Positions 7,637 to 15,686 of a stretch of 38,631 bases of DNA are shown here, in pieces. Positions within the stretch are counted from its first letter, which is position 1, and each line of letters starts with the position of its first letter. The stretch comes from Vibrio qingdaonensis (GTDB taxonomy: Bacteria > Pseudomonadota > Gammaproteobacteria > Enterobacterales > Vibrionaceae). Location: assembly GCF_026191675.1 (NCBI RefSeq), contig NZ_JAKRRY010000046.1, positions 1-38,631 on the forward strand. Reading direction: 5' to 3'. A program made the translations under genes and the position numbers. The notes beneath the pieces are model-generated. The model had not been told where the DNA came from. It ran no database searches and worked only from the letters and a program-made list of their open reading frames with translations.

Positions 7637-8170
7637 ATGTCTCGTGTTGCTAAAGCACCTGTCGCTATTCCAGCTGGCGTAGAGGTGAAACTAAACGGCC
7701 AAGAAGTTACTGTAAAAGGTAGCAAAGGTGAACTTACTCGCGTTCTTAACAGCGCAGTAGTTGTTGCACAGGAAGAGAACAACCTAACTTTCGGACCGAA
7801 AGAAGGCGTTGCTAACGCTTGGGCACAAGCAGGTACTGCTCGTGCACTAGTTAACAACATGGTTGTTGGTGTTACCGAAGGCTTTACTAAGAAACTGACT
7901 CTTAAGGGTGTTGGTTACCGTGCTGCTATTAAAGGCAACGCTGTAGGCCTAACTCTAGGTTTCTCTCACCCAGTTGAGCACGAGTTGCCAGCGGGTATTA
8001 AAGCCGAGTGTCCAAGCCAAACTGAGATCATCATTACTGGTTGCGATAAGCAATTAGTAGGTCAAGTTGCAGCTGACATTCGTTCTTACCGTGAGCCTGA
8101 GCCTTATAAAGGTAAAGGTGTTCGTTACGCAGATGAAAATGTGCGTACCAAAGAAGCTAAGAAAAAGTAA
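7637..8170 (+). CDS. rplF: 50S ribosomal protein L6
   Basis: L6 has two related domains and lies near the factor-binding site of 50S. The 177 residues (MSRVAKAPVAIPAGVEVKLN) include the C-terminal signature REPEPYKGKGVRYADE. It lies 12 nt after rpsH and 9 nt before rplR. Confidence 0.98.
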   Translation: MSRVAKAPVAIPAGVEVKLNGQEVTVKGSKGELTRVLNSAVVVAQEENNLTFGPKEGVANAWAQAGTARALVNNMVVGVTEGFTKKLTLKGVGYRAAIKGNAVGLTLGFSHPVEHELPAGIKAECPSQTEIIITGCDKQLVGQVAADIRSYREPEPYKGKGVRYADENVRTKEAKKK

Positions 8171-8179
8171 GGTAACACT

Positions 8180-8533
8180 ATGGATAAGAAAGCATCTCGC
8201 ATCCGTCGTGCTACACGTGCGCGTCGTAAGATTGCAGAACTGGGTGCAACTCGCCTAGTTGTACACCGTACTCCGCGTCATGTGTACGCTCAGGTTATCG
8301 CATCAAACGGCTCTGAGGTCATCGCTTCCGCTTCTACTGTAGAAAAAGCGATCCGTGAGCAAGTTAAGAACACTGGTAACATCGAAGCAGCTCAAGCAAT
8401 TGGTAAAGCAATTGCAGAACGCGCTCTTGAAAAAGGCGTTTCTACAGTTGCATTCGATCGCTCTGGTTTCCAATACCACGGTCGAGTAGCGGCGCTAGCA
8501 GAATCTGCTCGCGAAGCTGGTCTGAAATTCTAA
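8180..8533 (+). CDS. rplR: 50S ribosomal protein L18
   Basis: L18 binds 5S rRNA together with L5. The 117 residues (MDKKASRIRRATRARRKIAE) contain the conserved RLVVHRTPRHVYAQVIA and the C-terminal FDRSGFQYHGRVAALAESAR. Length equals E. coli L18. Confidence 0.98.
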   Translation: MDKKASRIRRATRARRKIAELGATRLVVHRTPRHVYAQVIASNGSEVIASASTVEKAIREQVKNTGNIEAAQAIGKAIAERALEKGVSTVAFDRSGFQYHGRVAALAESAREAGLKF

Positions 8534-8547
8534 GGTAGGGTTGGACG

Positions 8548-9048
8548 ATGGCAAAAGAACAACAACAAGCTAGTGATTTGCAAGAAAAGCTAATCGCTGT
8601 TAACCGTGTTTCTAAGACGGTTAAGGGTGGTCGAATCATGAGCTTCACTGCACTAACAGTAGTTGGTGACGGTAATGGTCGTGTAGGTTTCGGTTACGGT
8701 AAAGCCCGTGAAGTACCTGCTGCGATTCAAAAAGCAATGGAAAAAGCACGTCGTAACATGGTTACGATTTCGCTTAACGAAGGCACTCTTCACCACGCGG
8801 TGAAAGGTCGTCATTCGGGCTCTAAGATCTACATGCAGCCAGCTGCAGAAGGTACTGGTATCATCGCCGGCGGTGCGATGCGTGCAGTACTTGAAGTTGT
8901 AGGTGTTCACAACGTATTAGCGAAAGCTTACGGTTCAACTAACCCAATCAACGTTGTTCGCGCAACGATTGCTGGTCTAGTAGACGTTAAGTCACCAGAA
9001 ATGGTAGCTGCTAAGCGTGGTCTAACTGTTGAATCGATTTCGGAGTAA
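8548..9048 (+). CDS. rpsE: 30S ribosomal protein S5
   Basis: S5 takes part in mRNA unwinding and translational accuracy. The 166-residue product (167 in E. coli) has the N-terminal RNA-binding domain with VNRVSKTVKGGRIMSFTALT and the glycine-rich GDGNGRVGFGYGKA loop, where spectinomycin resistance changes lie nearby in other species. The wild-type-like loop gives no sign of resistance. Confidence 0.98.
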   Translation: MAKEQQQASDLQEKLIAVNRVSKTVKGGRIMSFTALTVVGDGNGRVGFGYGKAREVPAAIQKAMEKARRNMVTISLNEGTLHHAVKGRHSGSKIYMQPAAEGTGIIAGGAMRAVLEVVGVHNVLAKAYGSTNPINVVRATIAGLVDVKSPEMVAAKRGLTVESISE

Positions 9049-9053
9049 GAACC

Positions 9054-9233
9054 ATGGCTAATACTATTAAAGTGACTCAAACTAAGAGTTCAATCGGTCG
9101 TCTACCTAAGCACAAAGCGTGTCTTAAAGGTTTAGGCCTTCGTAAAATCAACCATACAGTAGAGCTTGAAGATACTCCGTGTGTACGCGGTATGATCAAC
9201 AAGGTTTACTACATGGTTAAAGTTGAGGAGTAA
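9054..9233 (+). CDS. rpmD: 50S ribosomal protein L30
   Basis: This short gene encodes 59 residues (MANTIKVTQTKSSIGRLPKH, ending YYMVKVEE), matching E. coli L30 in length and pattern. L30 is a small 50S protein near domain II of 23S rRNA. GGAG 9042-9045 lies within the end of rpsE, and the stop is 5 nt before rplO, whose ribosome binding site is inside the rpmD end, so the three genes are tightly coupled. Confidence 0.97.
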   Translation: MANTIKVTQTKSSIGRLPKHKACLKGLGLRKINHTVELEDTPCVRGMINKVYYMVKVEE

Positions 9234-9238
9234 TCAGA

Positions 9239-9673
9239 ATGCGTTTGAATACTCTATCACCGGCTGCGGGTTCTAAGCCTTCTAAGAAGCGCGTAGGCCG
9301 TGGTATCGGTTCTGGCCTTGGTAAAACAGCAGGTCGTGGTCATAAAGGCCAAAAATCACGCTCTGGCGGCAGTGTTCGTCCAGGCTTTGAAGGCGGTCAA
9401 ATGCCTTTGAAACAGCGTCTACCTAAATTCGGTTTCACTTCTCGTAAGAGCCTAGTGTCTGCTGAAGTTCGTCTAGCTGAGCTAGCGAAAGTAACAGGTG
9501 ATGTTGTTGATCTAAACAGTCTTAAAGCGGCTAACGTTATCACTAAGAACATCGAATTTGTAAAAGTTGTTCTTTCAGGTGAACTAACGAAAGCTGTGAC
9601 TGTTAAAGGTCTACGCGTGACAAAAGGTGCTAAAGCTGCAATCGAAGCTGCAGGCGGTAAAATCGAGGAATAA
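9239..9673 (+). CDS. rplO: 50S ribosomal protein L15
   Basis: L15 is a late-assembly 50S protein. The 144 residues start MRLNTLSPAAGSKPSKKRVG and include the glycine-rich extension GRGHKGQKSRSGGSVRPGFE that penetrates 23S rRNA. The gene lies directly upstream of secY, as in most bacteria. Confidence 0.98.
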   Translation: MRLNTLSPAAGSKPSKKRVGRGIGSGLGKTAGRGHKGQKSRSGGSVRPGFEGGQMPLKQRLPKFGFTSRKSLVSAEVRLAELAKVTGDVVDLNSLKAANVITKNIEFVKVVLSGELTKAVTVKGLRVTKGAKAAIEAAGGKIEE

Positions 9674-9693
9674 TCTCGAGGGATGAGGTACAG

Positions 9694-11028
9694 ATGGCTA
9701 AGAAACCAGGACAAGATTTTAACAGTGCAAAAAGTGGCTTAAACGAGCTCAAGTCGCGCCTTTTATTCGTACTTGGTGCGTTACTCGTGTTTCGTGCTGG
9801 CTCTTTTGTGCCGATTCCTGGTATTGACGCGGCTGTACTTGCCGATTTGTTCGAACAGCAAAAAGGTACCATCGTAGAAATGTTTAACATGTTCTCCGGT
9901 GGTGCTCTAGAGCGTGCATCTATTTTAGCACTGGGCATCATGCCGTATATTTCGGCTTCTATTGTTGTCCAGTTGCTAACTGTAGTTCATCCAGCGTTAG
10001 CCGAACTCAAAAAAGAGGGTGAGGCAGGGCGTCGTAAGATTAGCCAATATACGCGTTATGGTACGCTTGTACTTGCAACATTCCAGGCAATAGGTATTGC
10101 AACTGGCCTTCCAAACATGGTCAATAATCTGGTTGTTATCAACCAAACCATGTTTACGCTGATTGCGACCGTAAGTTTAGTAACCGGTACCATGTTCTTA
10201 ATGTGGTTAGGTGAACAAATTACAGAGCGTGGAATCGGGAATGGTATTTCTATTCTCATCTTTGCAGGTATTGTTGCTGGATTGCCTTCGGCAATCGGTC
10301 AAACAATCGAGCAAGCGCGTCAAGGTGAACTGCACGTTCTTCTTTTGTTGTTTATTGCTGTATTAGCGTTTGCCGTTATTTACTTTGTAGTGTTTATGGA
10401 GCGTGGTCAACGTCGAATCGTCGTTAACTATGCGAAGAGACAGCAAGGCCGTAAGGTTTTTGCAGCTCAAAGTACTCACTTGCCGTTGAAAATCAACATG
10501 GCAGGTGTAATTCCGGCAATCTTTGCATCAAGTATTATCTTGTTTCCAGGAACATTGGCTCAGTGGTTTGGTCAAAATGGTGAGAGCAGCGCATTCGGTT
10601 GGTTAACTGATGTGTCTTTGGCTCTTAGCCCTGGTCAACCATTGTATGTAATGCTTTATGCTGCAGCGATAATTTTCTTCTGTTTCTTCTATACGGCGTT
10701 GGTTTTCAACCCAAGAGAAACAGCAGACAATTTGAAGAAGTCTGGTGCATTCGTACCCGGTATCCGCCCAGGAGAGCAGACAGCGAAGTATATCGATAAA
10801 GTAATGACTAGATTAACCCTAGCGGGTGCGCTATACATTACCTTTATATGTCTGATTCCCGAGTTCATGATGGTCGCTTGGAACGTACGTTTCTATTTTG
10901 GCGGCACATCACTACTCATCGTAGTGGTAGTTATCATGGATTTCATGGCACAGGTACAGACTCATCTGATGTCTCAACAGTATGATTCTGTGTTGAAAAA
11001 AGCAAATCTGAAGGGCTCAGGCCGTTAA
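9694..11028 (+). CDS. secY: Preprotein translocase channel subunit SecY
   Basis: SecY is the inner-membrane channel of SecYEG, used for protein export and membrane insertion. The 444 residues contain about ten hydrophobic segments, the N-terminal FRAGSFVPIPGIDAAVL, the TM2 region LGIMPYISASIVVQLL, and the cytoplasmic loop KYIDKVMTRLTLAGALYI before the last helices. Length is close to E. coli SecY (443). It shares the spc transcript with ribosomal proteins. Confidence 0.98.
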   Translation: MAKKPGQDFNSAKSGLNELKSRLLFVLGALLVFRAGSFVPIPGIDAAVLADLFEQQKGTIVEMFNMFSGGALERASILALGIMPYISASIVVQLLTVVHPALAELKKEGEAGRRKISQYTRYGTLVLATFQAIGIATGLPNMVNNLVVINQTMFTLIATVSLVTGTMFLMWLGEQITERGIGNGISILIFAGIVAGLPSAIGQTIEQARQGELHVLLLLFIAVLAFAVIYFVVFMERGQRRIVVNYAKRQQGRKVFAAQSTHLPLKINMAGVIPAIFASSIILFPGTLAQWFGQNGESSAFGWLTDVSLALSPGQPLYVMLYAAAIIFFCFFYTALVFNPRETADNLKKSGAFVPGIRPGEQTAKYIDKVMTRLTLAGALYITFICLIPEFMMVAWNVRFYFGGTSLLIVVVVIMDFMAQVQTHLMSQQYDSVLKKANLKGSGR

Positions 11029-11055
11029 TTCAGATTTCATTTACGGAGTTTAGCA

Positions 11056-11169
11056 ATGAAAGTTCGTGCTTCCGTTAAAAAAATCTGCCGTAACTGTAAA
11101 GTCATTAAGCGCAACGGTGTTGTGCGAGTGATCTGCAGTGAGCCAAAGCATAAACAGCGCCAAGGCTAA
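11056..11169 (+). CDS. rpmJ: 50S ribosomal protein L36 (zinc-binding form)
   Basis: The 37-residue product reads [20 protein letters not shown] in its first half and ends EPKHKQRQG. Cysteines 11, 14 and 27 and the histidine at 33 form the zinc ribbon of the C+ type; E. coli L36 is one residue longer. ACGGAG precedes the start. In many gammaproteobacteria a second zinc-free L36 elsewhere is induced by Zur when zinc is short; none is in this window. Confidence 0.95.
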
Positions 11170-11187
11170 TTAAGCAGAAATTTTTAC

Positions 11188-11216
11188 TTGAAATATGAGG
11201 TATGGTCGAGTATATT
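11188..11216 (+). promoter_or_regulatory. Alpha operon promoter
   Basis: TTGAAA (11188-11193), a 17-bp spacer and TATATT (11211-11216) form a good sigma70 promoter 20 nt after rpmJ and about 100 nt before rpsM. It corresponds in place to the alpha operon promoter of E. coli. Its -10 element lies in the loop of the hairpin at 11199-11232. Confidence 0.65.
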
Positions 11217-11232
11217 CCTCGACCTACCTTTT
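11199..11232 (+). terminator. Hairpin with T run at the spc-alpha junction
   Basis: GGTA-T-GGTCGAG (11199-11210) pairs with CTCGACC-TACC (11218-11228) with one bulged T, followed by TTTT. It could terminate or attenuate spc transcripts. Since the alpha promoter -10 lies in the loop, the same DNA may serve both as an end point and as a start. Confidence 0.6.
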
Positions 11233-11234
11233 GC

Positions 11235-11320
11235 GTGCAAAAGAAGTAGTATCCCGCAACGTATCCTAGACGGGCTTTGTTGCGGATAATTCTTTTACGA
11301 AACACTATGGAGTGAATAAT
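11235..11320 (+). promoter_or_regulatory. Alpha leader, candidate S4-binding pseudoknot
   Basis: In E. coli, S4 represses the alpha operon by stabilising a nested pseudoknot that traps the ribosome at the rpsM start. Here the leader has a perfect 7-bp pairing CCGCAAC 11254-11260 with GTTGCGG 11279-11285, a second AAAAGAA 11239-11245 with TTCTTTT 11290-11296, and a competing CCCG 11253-11256 with CGGG 11271-11274. The nested arrangement supports a regulatory fold; S4 binding itself is inferred. Confidence 0.6.
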
Positions 11321-11675
11321 GGCCCGTATAGCAGGCATTAACATTCCTGATCAAAAACATGCTGTAATCGCCTTAACTGCGATTTACGGCATCGGTAAGA
11401 CTCGCTCTCAAGCTATTCTAGCTGAAGTAGGTATTGCTGAAGATGTTAAGATCAGTGAACTAAATGAAGAACAGATCGATCAACTGCGTGATGGTGTTGC
11501 AAAATACACTGTAGAAGGTGATCTACGTCGTGAAGTATCAATGAACATCAAGCGTCTTATGGACCTTGGCTGTTACCGTGGTCTTCGTCATCGTCGCAGT
11601 CTACCACTACGTGGACAGCGTACTAAAACCAACGCTCGCACCCGCAAGGGTCCGCGTAAGCCGATCAAGAAATAG
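11319..11675 (+). CDS. rpsM: 30S ribosomal protein S13
   Basis: S13 sits at the top of the 30S head, contacting tRNA and 50S bridges. The 118 residues (MARIAGINIPDQKHAVIALT) have the helix-two-turn-helix region and the basic tail RGQRTKTNARTRKGPRKPIK. It opens the alpha operon behind a structured leader. Confidence 0.98.
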   Translation: MARIAGINIPDQKHAVIALTAIYGIGKTRSQAILAEVGIAEDVKISELNEEQIDQLRDGVAKYTVEGDLRREVSMNIKRLMDLGCYRGLRHRRSLPLRGQRTKTNARTRKGPRKPIKK

Positions 11676-11693
11676 TCGGGAAGGTAGAGTACA

Positions 11694-12083
11694 ATGGCTA
11701 AACAACCAACACGCGCTCGTAAGCGCGTACGCAAGCAAGTTGCTGATGGCGTAGCGCACATTCATGCTTCTTTCAATAATACAATCGTAACCATTACTGA
11801 CCGTCAAGGTAACGCTCTTGCTTGGGCTACTGCAGGTGGTTCAGGTTTCCGTGGCTCTCGTAAATCCACTCCGTTTGCTGCACAGGTTGCTGCTGAACGT
11901 TGTGCTGAAATGGCGAAAGAATACGGTCTAAAGAACTTGGAAGTTATGGTTAAGGGTCCAGGTCCAGGTCGCGAATCTACTGTTCGTGCACTGAACGCTG
12001 CTGGTTTCCGCATCACAAACATTGTTGATGCTACACCAATCCCTCATAACGGTTGTCGTCCACCTAAGAAACGTCGCGTATAA
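11694..12083 (+). CDS. rpsK: 30S ribosomal protein S11
   Basis: S11 lies in the 30S platform close to the E site. Its 129 residues ([20 protein letters not shown]) include [20 protein letters not shown] and end with the conserved [15 protein letters not shown]. It follows rpsM by 18 nt. Confidence 0.98.
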
Positions 12084-12118
12084 ACGTATAACGTTTCTGG
12101 GATAATTGGAGAAGAATC

Positions 12119-12739
12119 ATGGCAAGATATTTGGGTCCTAAGCTGAAGCTTAGCCGTCGCGAAGGTACTGACTTATTCCTTAAGTCTGGTGTACGTGCGA
12201 TCGATACCAAGTGTAAAATTGATAACGCACCAGGTGTACACGGCGCTCGTCGCGGTCGTCTATCTGAATATGGCGTTCAGCTTCGTGAGAAGCAAAAAGT
12301 TCGTCGTATCTACGGCGTTCTAGAAAAACAATTCCGTAACTATTACAAAGAAGCTGCTCGCCTTAAGGGCAACACGGGTGAAAACCTACTTCAGCTTCTT
12401 GAAGGTCGTCTTGACAACGTAGTTTACCGCATGGGCTTTGGCGCAACTCGCGCAGAAGCACGTCAACTAGTTAGCCACAAAGCTATCGTAGTTAACGGTA
12501 AAGTTGTAAACGTTCCTTCTTTCAAAGTTTCGGCTAACGACGTTGTTACTATCCGCGAGAAAGCTAAACAGCAAGCTCGTATTAAGGCTGCTCTAGAAGT
12601 AGCTGAACAACGTGAAAAACCAACTTGGATTGAAGTAGATGCTGGTAAGATGGAAGGTACATTCAAGCGTATGCCTGAGCGTTCTGACCTATCTGCTGAC
12701 ATTAACGAACACTTGATCGTCGAGCTTTACTCTAAGTAA
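12119..12739 (+). CDS. rpsD: 30S ribosomal protein S4, likely alpha-operon autoregulator
   Basis: S4 starts 30S assembly, contributes to mRNA unwinding and in E. coli represses the alpha operon. The 206-residue product (MARYLGPKLKLSRREGTDLF) carries the S4 RNA-binding domain around residues 95-155 (LEGRLDNVVYRMGFGATRAE). Only one cysteine remains in the N-terminal region (DTKCKIDNAPG), so it is the zinc-free type. Confidence 0.98.
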   Translation: MARYLGPKLKLSRREGTDLFLKSGVRAIDTKCKIDNAPGVHGARRGRLSEYGVQLREKQKVRRIYGVLEKQFRNYYKEAARLKGNTGENLLQLLEGRLDNVVYRMGFGATRAEARQLVSHKAIVVNGKVVNVPSFKVSANDVVTIREKAKQQARIKAALEVAEQREKPTWIEVDAGKMEGTFKRMPERSDLSADINEHLIVELYSK

Positions 12740-12763
12740 GGTTTAAACAAAAGAGAGGACACA

Positions 12764-13756
12764 ATGCAGGGTTCTGTAACAGAATTTCTTAAGCCACGTC
12801 TTGTTGATATTGAACAGATCAGCACGACACACGCAAAAGTAACTCTTGAGCCATTAGAGCGTGGTTTCGGTCACACTCTAGGTAATGCACTTCGTCGCAT
12901 TCTACTATCTTCTATGCCAGGTTGTGCTGTAACAGAAGTTGAAATAGAAGGCGTTCTGCACGAGTACAGCACTAAAGAAGGCGTTCAAGAAGATATCCTT
13001 GAGATATTGCTTAACTTGAAAGGTCTGGCTGTTCGCGTTGCCGAAGGCAAAGATGAAGTATTCATTACGCTGAATAAATCAGGCTCAGGCCCTGTTGTTG
13101 CAGGTGACATCACCCATGATGGTGATGTAGAGATCGCTAACCCAGAACACGTTATTTGTCACCTAACGGATGACAACGCTGAGATCGCTATGCGTATCAA
13201 AGTTGAACGTGGTCGTGGTTACGTTCCAGCTTCAGCTCGTATCCATACTGAAGAAGATGAGCGTCCAATCGGTCGTCTACTAGTAGATGCTACATACAGC
13301 CCAGTCGATAAAATCGCCTATGCTGTTGAAGCAGCTCGTGTAGAACAACGTACTGACTTAGACAAGCTTGTCATCGACATGGAAACGAACGGTACTCTTG
13401 AACCTGAGGAAGCTATCCGTCGTGCAGCTACTATTCTAGCTGAGCAATTGGATGCATTCGTAGATCTTCGTGATGTACGTGTTCCTGAGGAGAAAGAAGA
13501 GAAGCCGGAGTTCGATCCTATTCTACTGCGTCCTGTAGACGATCTTGAACTAACAGTTCGCTCTGCTAACTGTCTGAAAGCAGAAGCGATTCACTACATC
13601 GGTGATCTTGTACAGCGTACTGAGGTTGAGCTACTTAAAACGCCTAACCTTGGTAAAAAATCTCTTACTGAGATTAAAGACGTACTTGCATCACGTGGTC
13701 TTTCTCTGGGCATGCGCCTAGAAAACTGGCCACCAGCGTCTATCGCTGAAGATTAA
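12764..13756 (+). CDS. rpoA: DNA-directed RNA polymerase subunit alpha
   Basis: Alpha dimerises to nucleate RNA polymerase assembly and contacts UP elements and activators. The 330 residues comprise the N-terminal dimerisation domain (about 1-235, with LERGFGHTLGNALRRILLSS), an acidic linker (EEKEEKPEFDPIL) and the C-terminal domain (about 245-320, with VRSANCLKAEAIHYIGDLVQ). Length is close to E. coli (329). It is co-transcribed with rpsD and rplQ. Confidence 0.99.
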   Translation: MQGSVTEFLKPRLVDIEQISTTHAKVTLEPLERGFGHTLGNALRRILLSSMPGCAVTEVEIEGVLHEYSTKEGVQEDILEILLNLKGLAVRVAEGKDEVFITLNKSGSGPVVAGDITHDGDVEIANPEHVICHLTDDNAEIAMRIKVERGRGYVPASARIHTEEDERPIGRLLVDATYSPVDKIAYAVEAARVEQRTDLDKLVIDMETNGTLEPEEAIRRAATILAEQLDAFVDLRDVRVPEEKEEKPEFDPILLRPVDDLELTVRSANCLKAEAIHYIGDLVQRTEVELLKTPNLGKKSLTEIKDVLASRGLSLGMRLENWPPASIAED

Positions 13757-13782
13757 TCGATACTAGTTAGAAGGATTAGGTC

Positions 13783-14169
13783 ATGCGCCATCGTAAGAGT
13801 GGTCGTCAACTCAACCGCAACAGCAGTCATCGCAAAGCGATGTTCAGCAATATGGCTAGCTCTCTTGTACGTCATGAAGTAATCAAGACTACATTGCCTA
13901 AAGCAAAAGAGCTACGTCGCGTAGTTGAGCCTTTGATTACACTAGCTAAGACTGACAGTGTTGCTAACCGTCGTCTAGCATTTGCACGTACTCGTGATAA
14001 CGAAGTAGTTGCGAAACTATTCAACGAACTAGGTCCACGTTTTGCTGCCCGTCAAGGCGGTTACACTCGTATCCTAAAAGCTGGCTTCCGTGCTGGTGAT
14101 AAAGCTCCAATGGCTTACATTGAGCTTGTAGATCGCCCAGAAGCATCTGAAGAAGCTGCTGCTGAGTAA
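13783..14169 (+). CDS. rplQ: 50S ribosomal protein L17
   Basis: L17 lies near the tunnel exit of 50S. The 128-residue product (MRHRKSGRQLNRNSSHRKAM) has the conserved N-terminal half, and the short acidic tail (SEEAAAE) is typical of gammaproteobacteria. It ends the alpha operon and a strong terminator follows 21 nt later. Confidence 0.98.
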   Translation: MRHRKSGRQLNRNSSHRKAMFSNMASSLVRHEVIKTTLPKAKELRRVVEPLITLAKTDSVANRRLAFARTRDNEVVAKLFNELGPRFAARQGGYTRILKAGFRAGDKAPMAYIELVDRPEASEEAAAE

Positions 14170-14190
14170 TCAGTAGGTTCGTAAGAACTG

Positions 14191-14220
14191 AAAAGCCGAG
14201 CATTTATGCTCGGCTTTTTT
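14191..14220 (+). terminator. Terminator of the alpha operon
   Basis: A perfect 12-bp stem (14191-14202 with 14207-14218), loop TTTA, and a T6 tail. It closes the ribosomal gene block. Confidence 0.95.
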
Positions 14221-14287
14221 GTATCTGTATTTTGATGAACTTGTTGCGAATGAACGAGAGGCGCAGTCCTTAGTTTATAGTCATCAA

Positions 14288-14758
14288 TTATTGCCAGAGA
14301 CTGGTTAATGAACTGACAAGTTCTGAGCTAGCACCTTGTGTCCCTAAGTATTCCAAAACGACAGGTGCGAATTGAGAAATCATACTAGGATCAAGTCCGA
14401 CCGCCGAGAATGCACTTTTCACACCCTCCATACTTTCCACCGATTTTAGCAAGCCACTACTATCTAAAGATGATAGCCCCGGAATGAGTGAGTTGAGCTC
14501 AGATACCCCATTACTTCCCAATTTGCTTTGAGCCAAAGAGAGTAATGCGCCTGCGCCAGCAGAGGCTTGCTCGGGAGATACTGATAAGTTATTGGTTAGG
14601 TCATTTACGACCGCTGAGTCTTGAAATTTGCTCAATGAACTCGCACTGCTAAGCAGACTATTTGCGGAGCTTGAGTCAATTTCGGGTAAGTCGAATTCGG
14701 CCATGGTTGGCAAGGCTAGAAGTGAAAGTGATAATACGAAGGGAAGAGCTTTATTCAT
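14288..14758 (-). CDS. DUF2780 (VcgC/VcgE-type) secreted protein of unknown function
   Basis: The 156-residue product begins with a clear signal peptide (MNKALPFVLSLSLLALPTMA, cleavage predicted after A20), so it is probably periplasmic or secreted. The mature part is rich in Ser, Leu and Ala, with repeated helices (SSANSLLSSASSLSKFQ; GAGALLSLAQSKLGSNGVSE; LIPGLSSLDSSGLLKSVESM) and a C-terminal segment with FAPVVLEYLG, a pattern I associate with DUF2780. No catalytic motif is visible. It lies downstream of fklB on the same strand, but a terminator separates them, so it probably has its own promoter. Function unknown. Confidence 0.85.
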   Translation of the reverse strand: MNKALPFVLSLSLLALPTMAEFDLPEIDSSSANSLLSSASSLSKFQDSAVVNDLTNNLSVSPEQASAGAGALLSLAQSKLGSNGVSELNSLIPGLSSLDSSGLLKSVESMEGVKSAFSAVGLDPSMISQFAPVVLEYLGTQGASSELVSSLTSLWQ

Positions 14759-14797
14759 AATACGATCCGTTTATTGTATTTGATCGTAAGTTTAGAC

Positions 14798-14827
14798 GAA
14801 AAAAAAGCAGTGATGAGTCACTGCTTT
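14798..14827 (-). terminator. Terminator of fklB
   Basis: A perfect 10-bp stem (14804-14813 with 14818-14827, loop TGAG) is followed on the minus strand by a run of Ts (A run at 14798-14803). It lies 23 nt past the fklB stop. Confidence 0.9.
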
Positions 14828-14850
14828 ATTTCTTTATTGCTTATTGAAGA

Positions 14851-15474
14851 TTAGCCTAGAATTTCTAGAAGCTCTACTTCAAAAACAAGAGCTGCAAATG
14901 GTGGGATTGCTGCGCCAGCGCCGCGTTCACCGTATGCAAGATCTTGTGGGATACAAAGCTTCCACTTAGAACCAACAGGCATTAGTTGAAGTGCTTCAAC
15001 CCAACCTTTAATTACGCCAGTTACAGGGAACTCTGCTGGTTGGCCACGTGATACAGAGCTGTCAAAAACAGTTCCGTCAGTTAGCTCACCGTGGTAGTGA
15101 ACACGTACAGTGTTGTCTGAAGTTGGAATTTCACCCGTACCTTCAGTGATGATTTCGTACTGTAGACCAGATTCTAGAACCGTTACTTCTGGGCGAAGTG
15201 CGTTGTCCGCTAGGAATACTTCACCGTCTGCAGCCGCTGCTTTAGCCGCTTCTTGACGTACAGATTCTGCACGTGTGTGTAGGTCTTGTAATGCGTTGTT
15301 GATCTCGTCAACTTCGATTTCAGGCATATCACCAGTAAGTGCTGTTGCGATACCTTTAGCGATAGCATCAACGTTAAGACCTTCTAGGCCGCTTCCTGCA
15401 AGTTGTTGGCCCATTTGTAGACCAATACCGTAGCTTGCTTTTTGTTCTACAGTTTCTAATTTCACGTCAGACAT
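14851..15474 (-). CDS. fklB: FKBP-type peptidyl-prolyl cis-trans isomerase FklB
   Basis: The enzyme catalyses cis-trans isomerisation of prolyl bonds during protein folding. The 207 residues match E. coli FklB (206) throughout. The N-terminal helical dimerisation part is KASYGIGLQMGQQLAGSGLE to about residue 100. The FKBP domain follows (about 105-207, with VRVHYHGELTDGTVFDSSVS, GVIKGWVEALQLMPVGSKWK and YGERGAGAAIPPFAALVFEV). No signal peptide is seen, so it is probably cytoplasmic. It is divergent from ytfB, as in E. coli. Confidence 0.95.
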   Translation of the reverse strand: MSDVKLETVEQKASYGIGLQMGQQLAGSGLEGLNVDAIAKGIATALTGDMPEIEVDEINNALQDLHTRAESVRQEAAKAAAADGEVFLADNALRPEVTVLESGLQYEIITEGTGEIPTSDNTVRVHYHGELTDGTVFDSSVSRGQPAEFPVTGVIKGWVEALQLMPVGSKWKLCIPQDLAYGERGAGAAIPPFAALVFEVELLEILG

Positions 15475-15686
15475 GACGGTCTCTCTTTACTTATCGAATG
15501 AAGCCGAAAGGATACCAGTTCTTAAATAAAACCGGAATGGTCTTAAGAAGTTTTACTATTTAATTTGAGGAAGTTGTAAAACTTGTGACATTAGGCTGCT
15601 ATAAATAGGTTTTCCTACGATTTTTCTATACTCTGATCGTGGGTTTTCTTAAACTGGAGCCGTTGTGTAGCAGGAGACGGATAGGA

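Noticed and set aside
11056..11169. Zur control of this L36 copy
   Set aside because: It is the zinc-binding form inside the constitutive spc operon and no Zur box is visible nearby; Zur normally controls the zinc-free paralogue.
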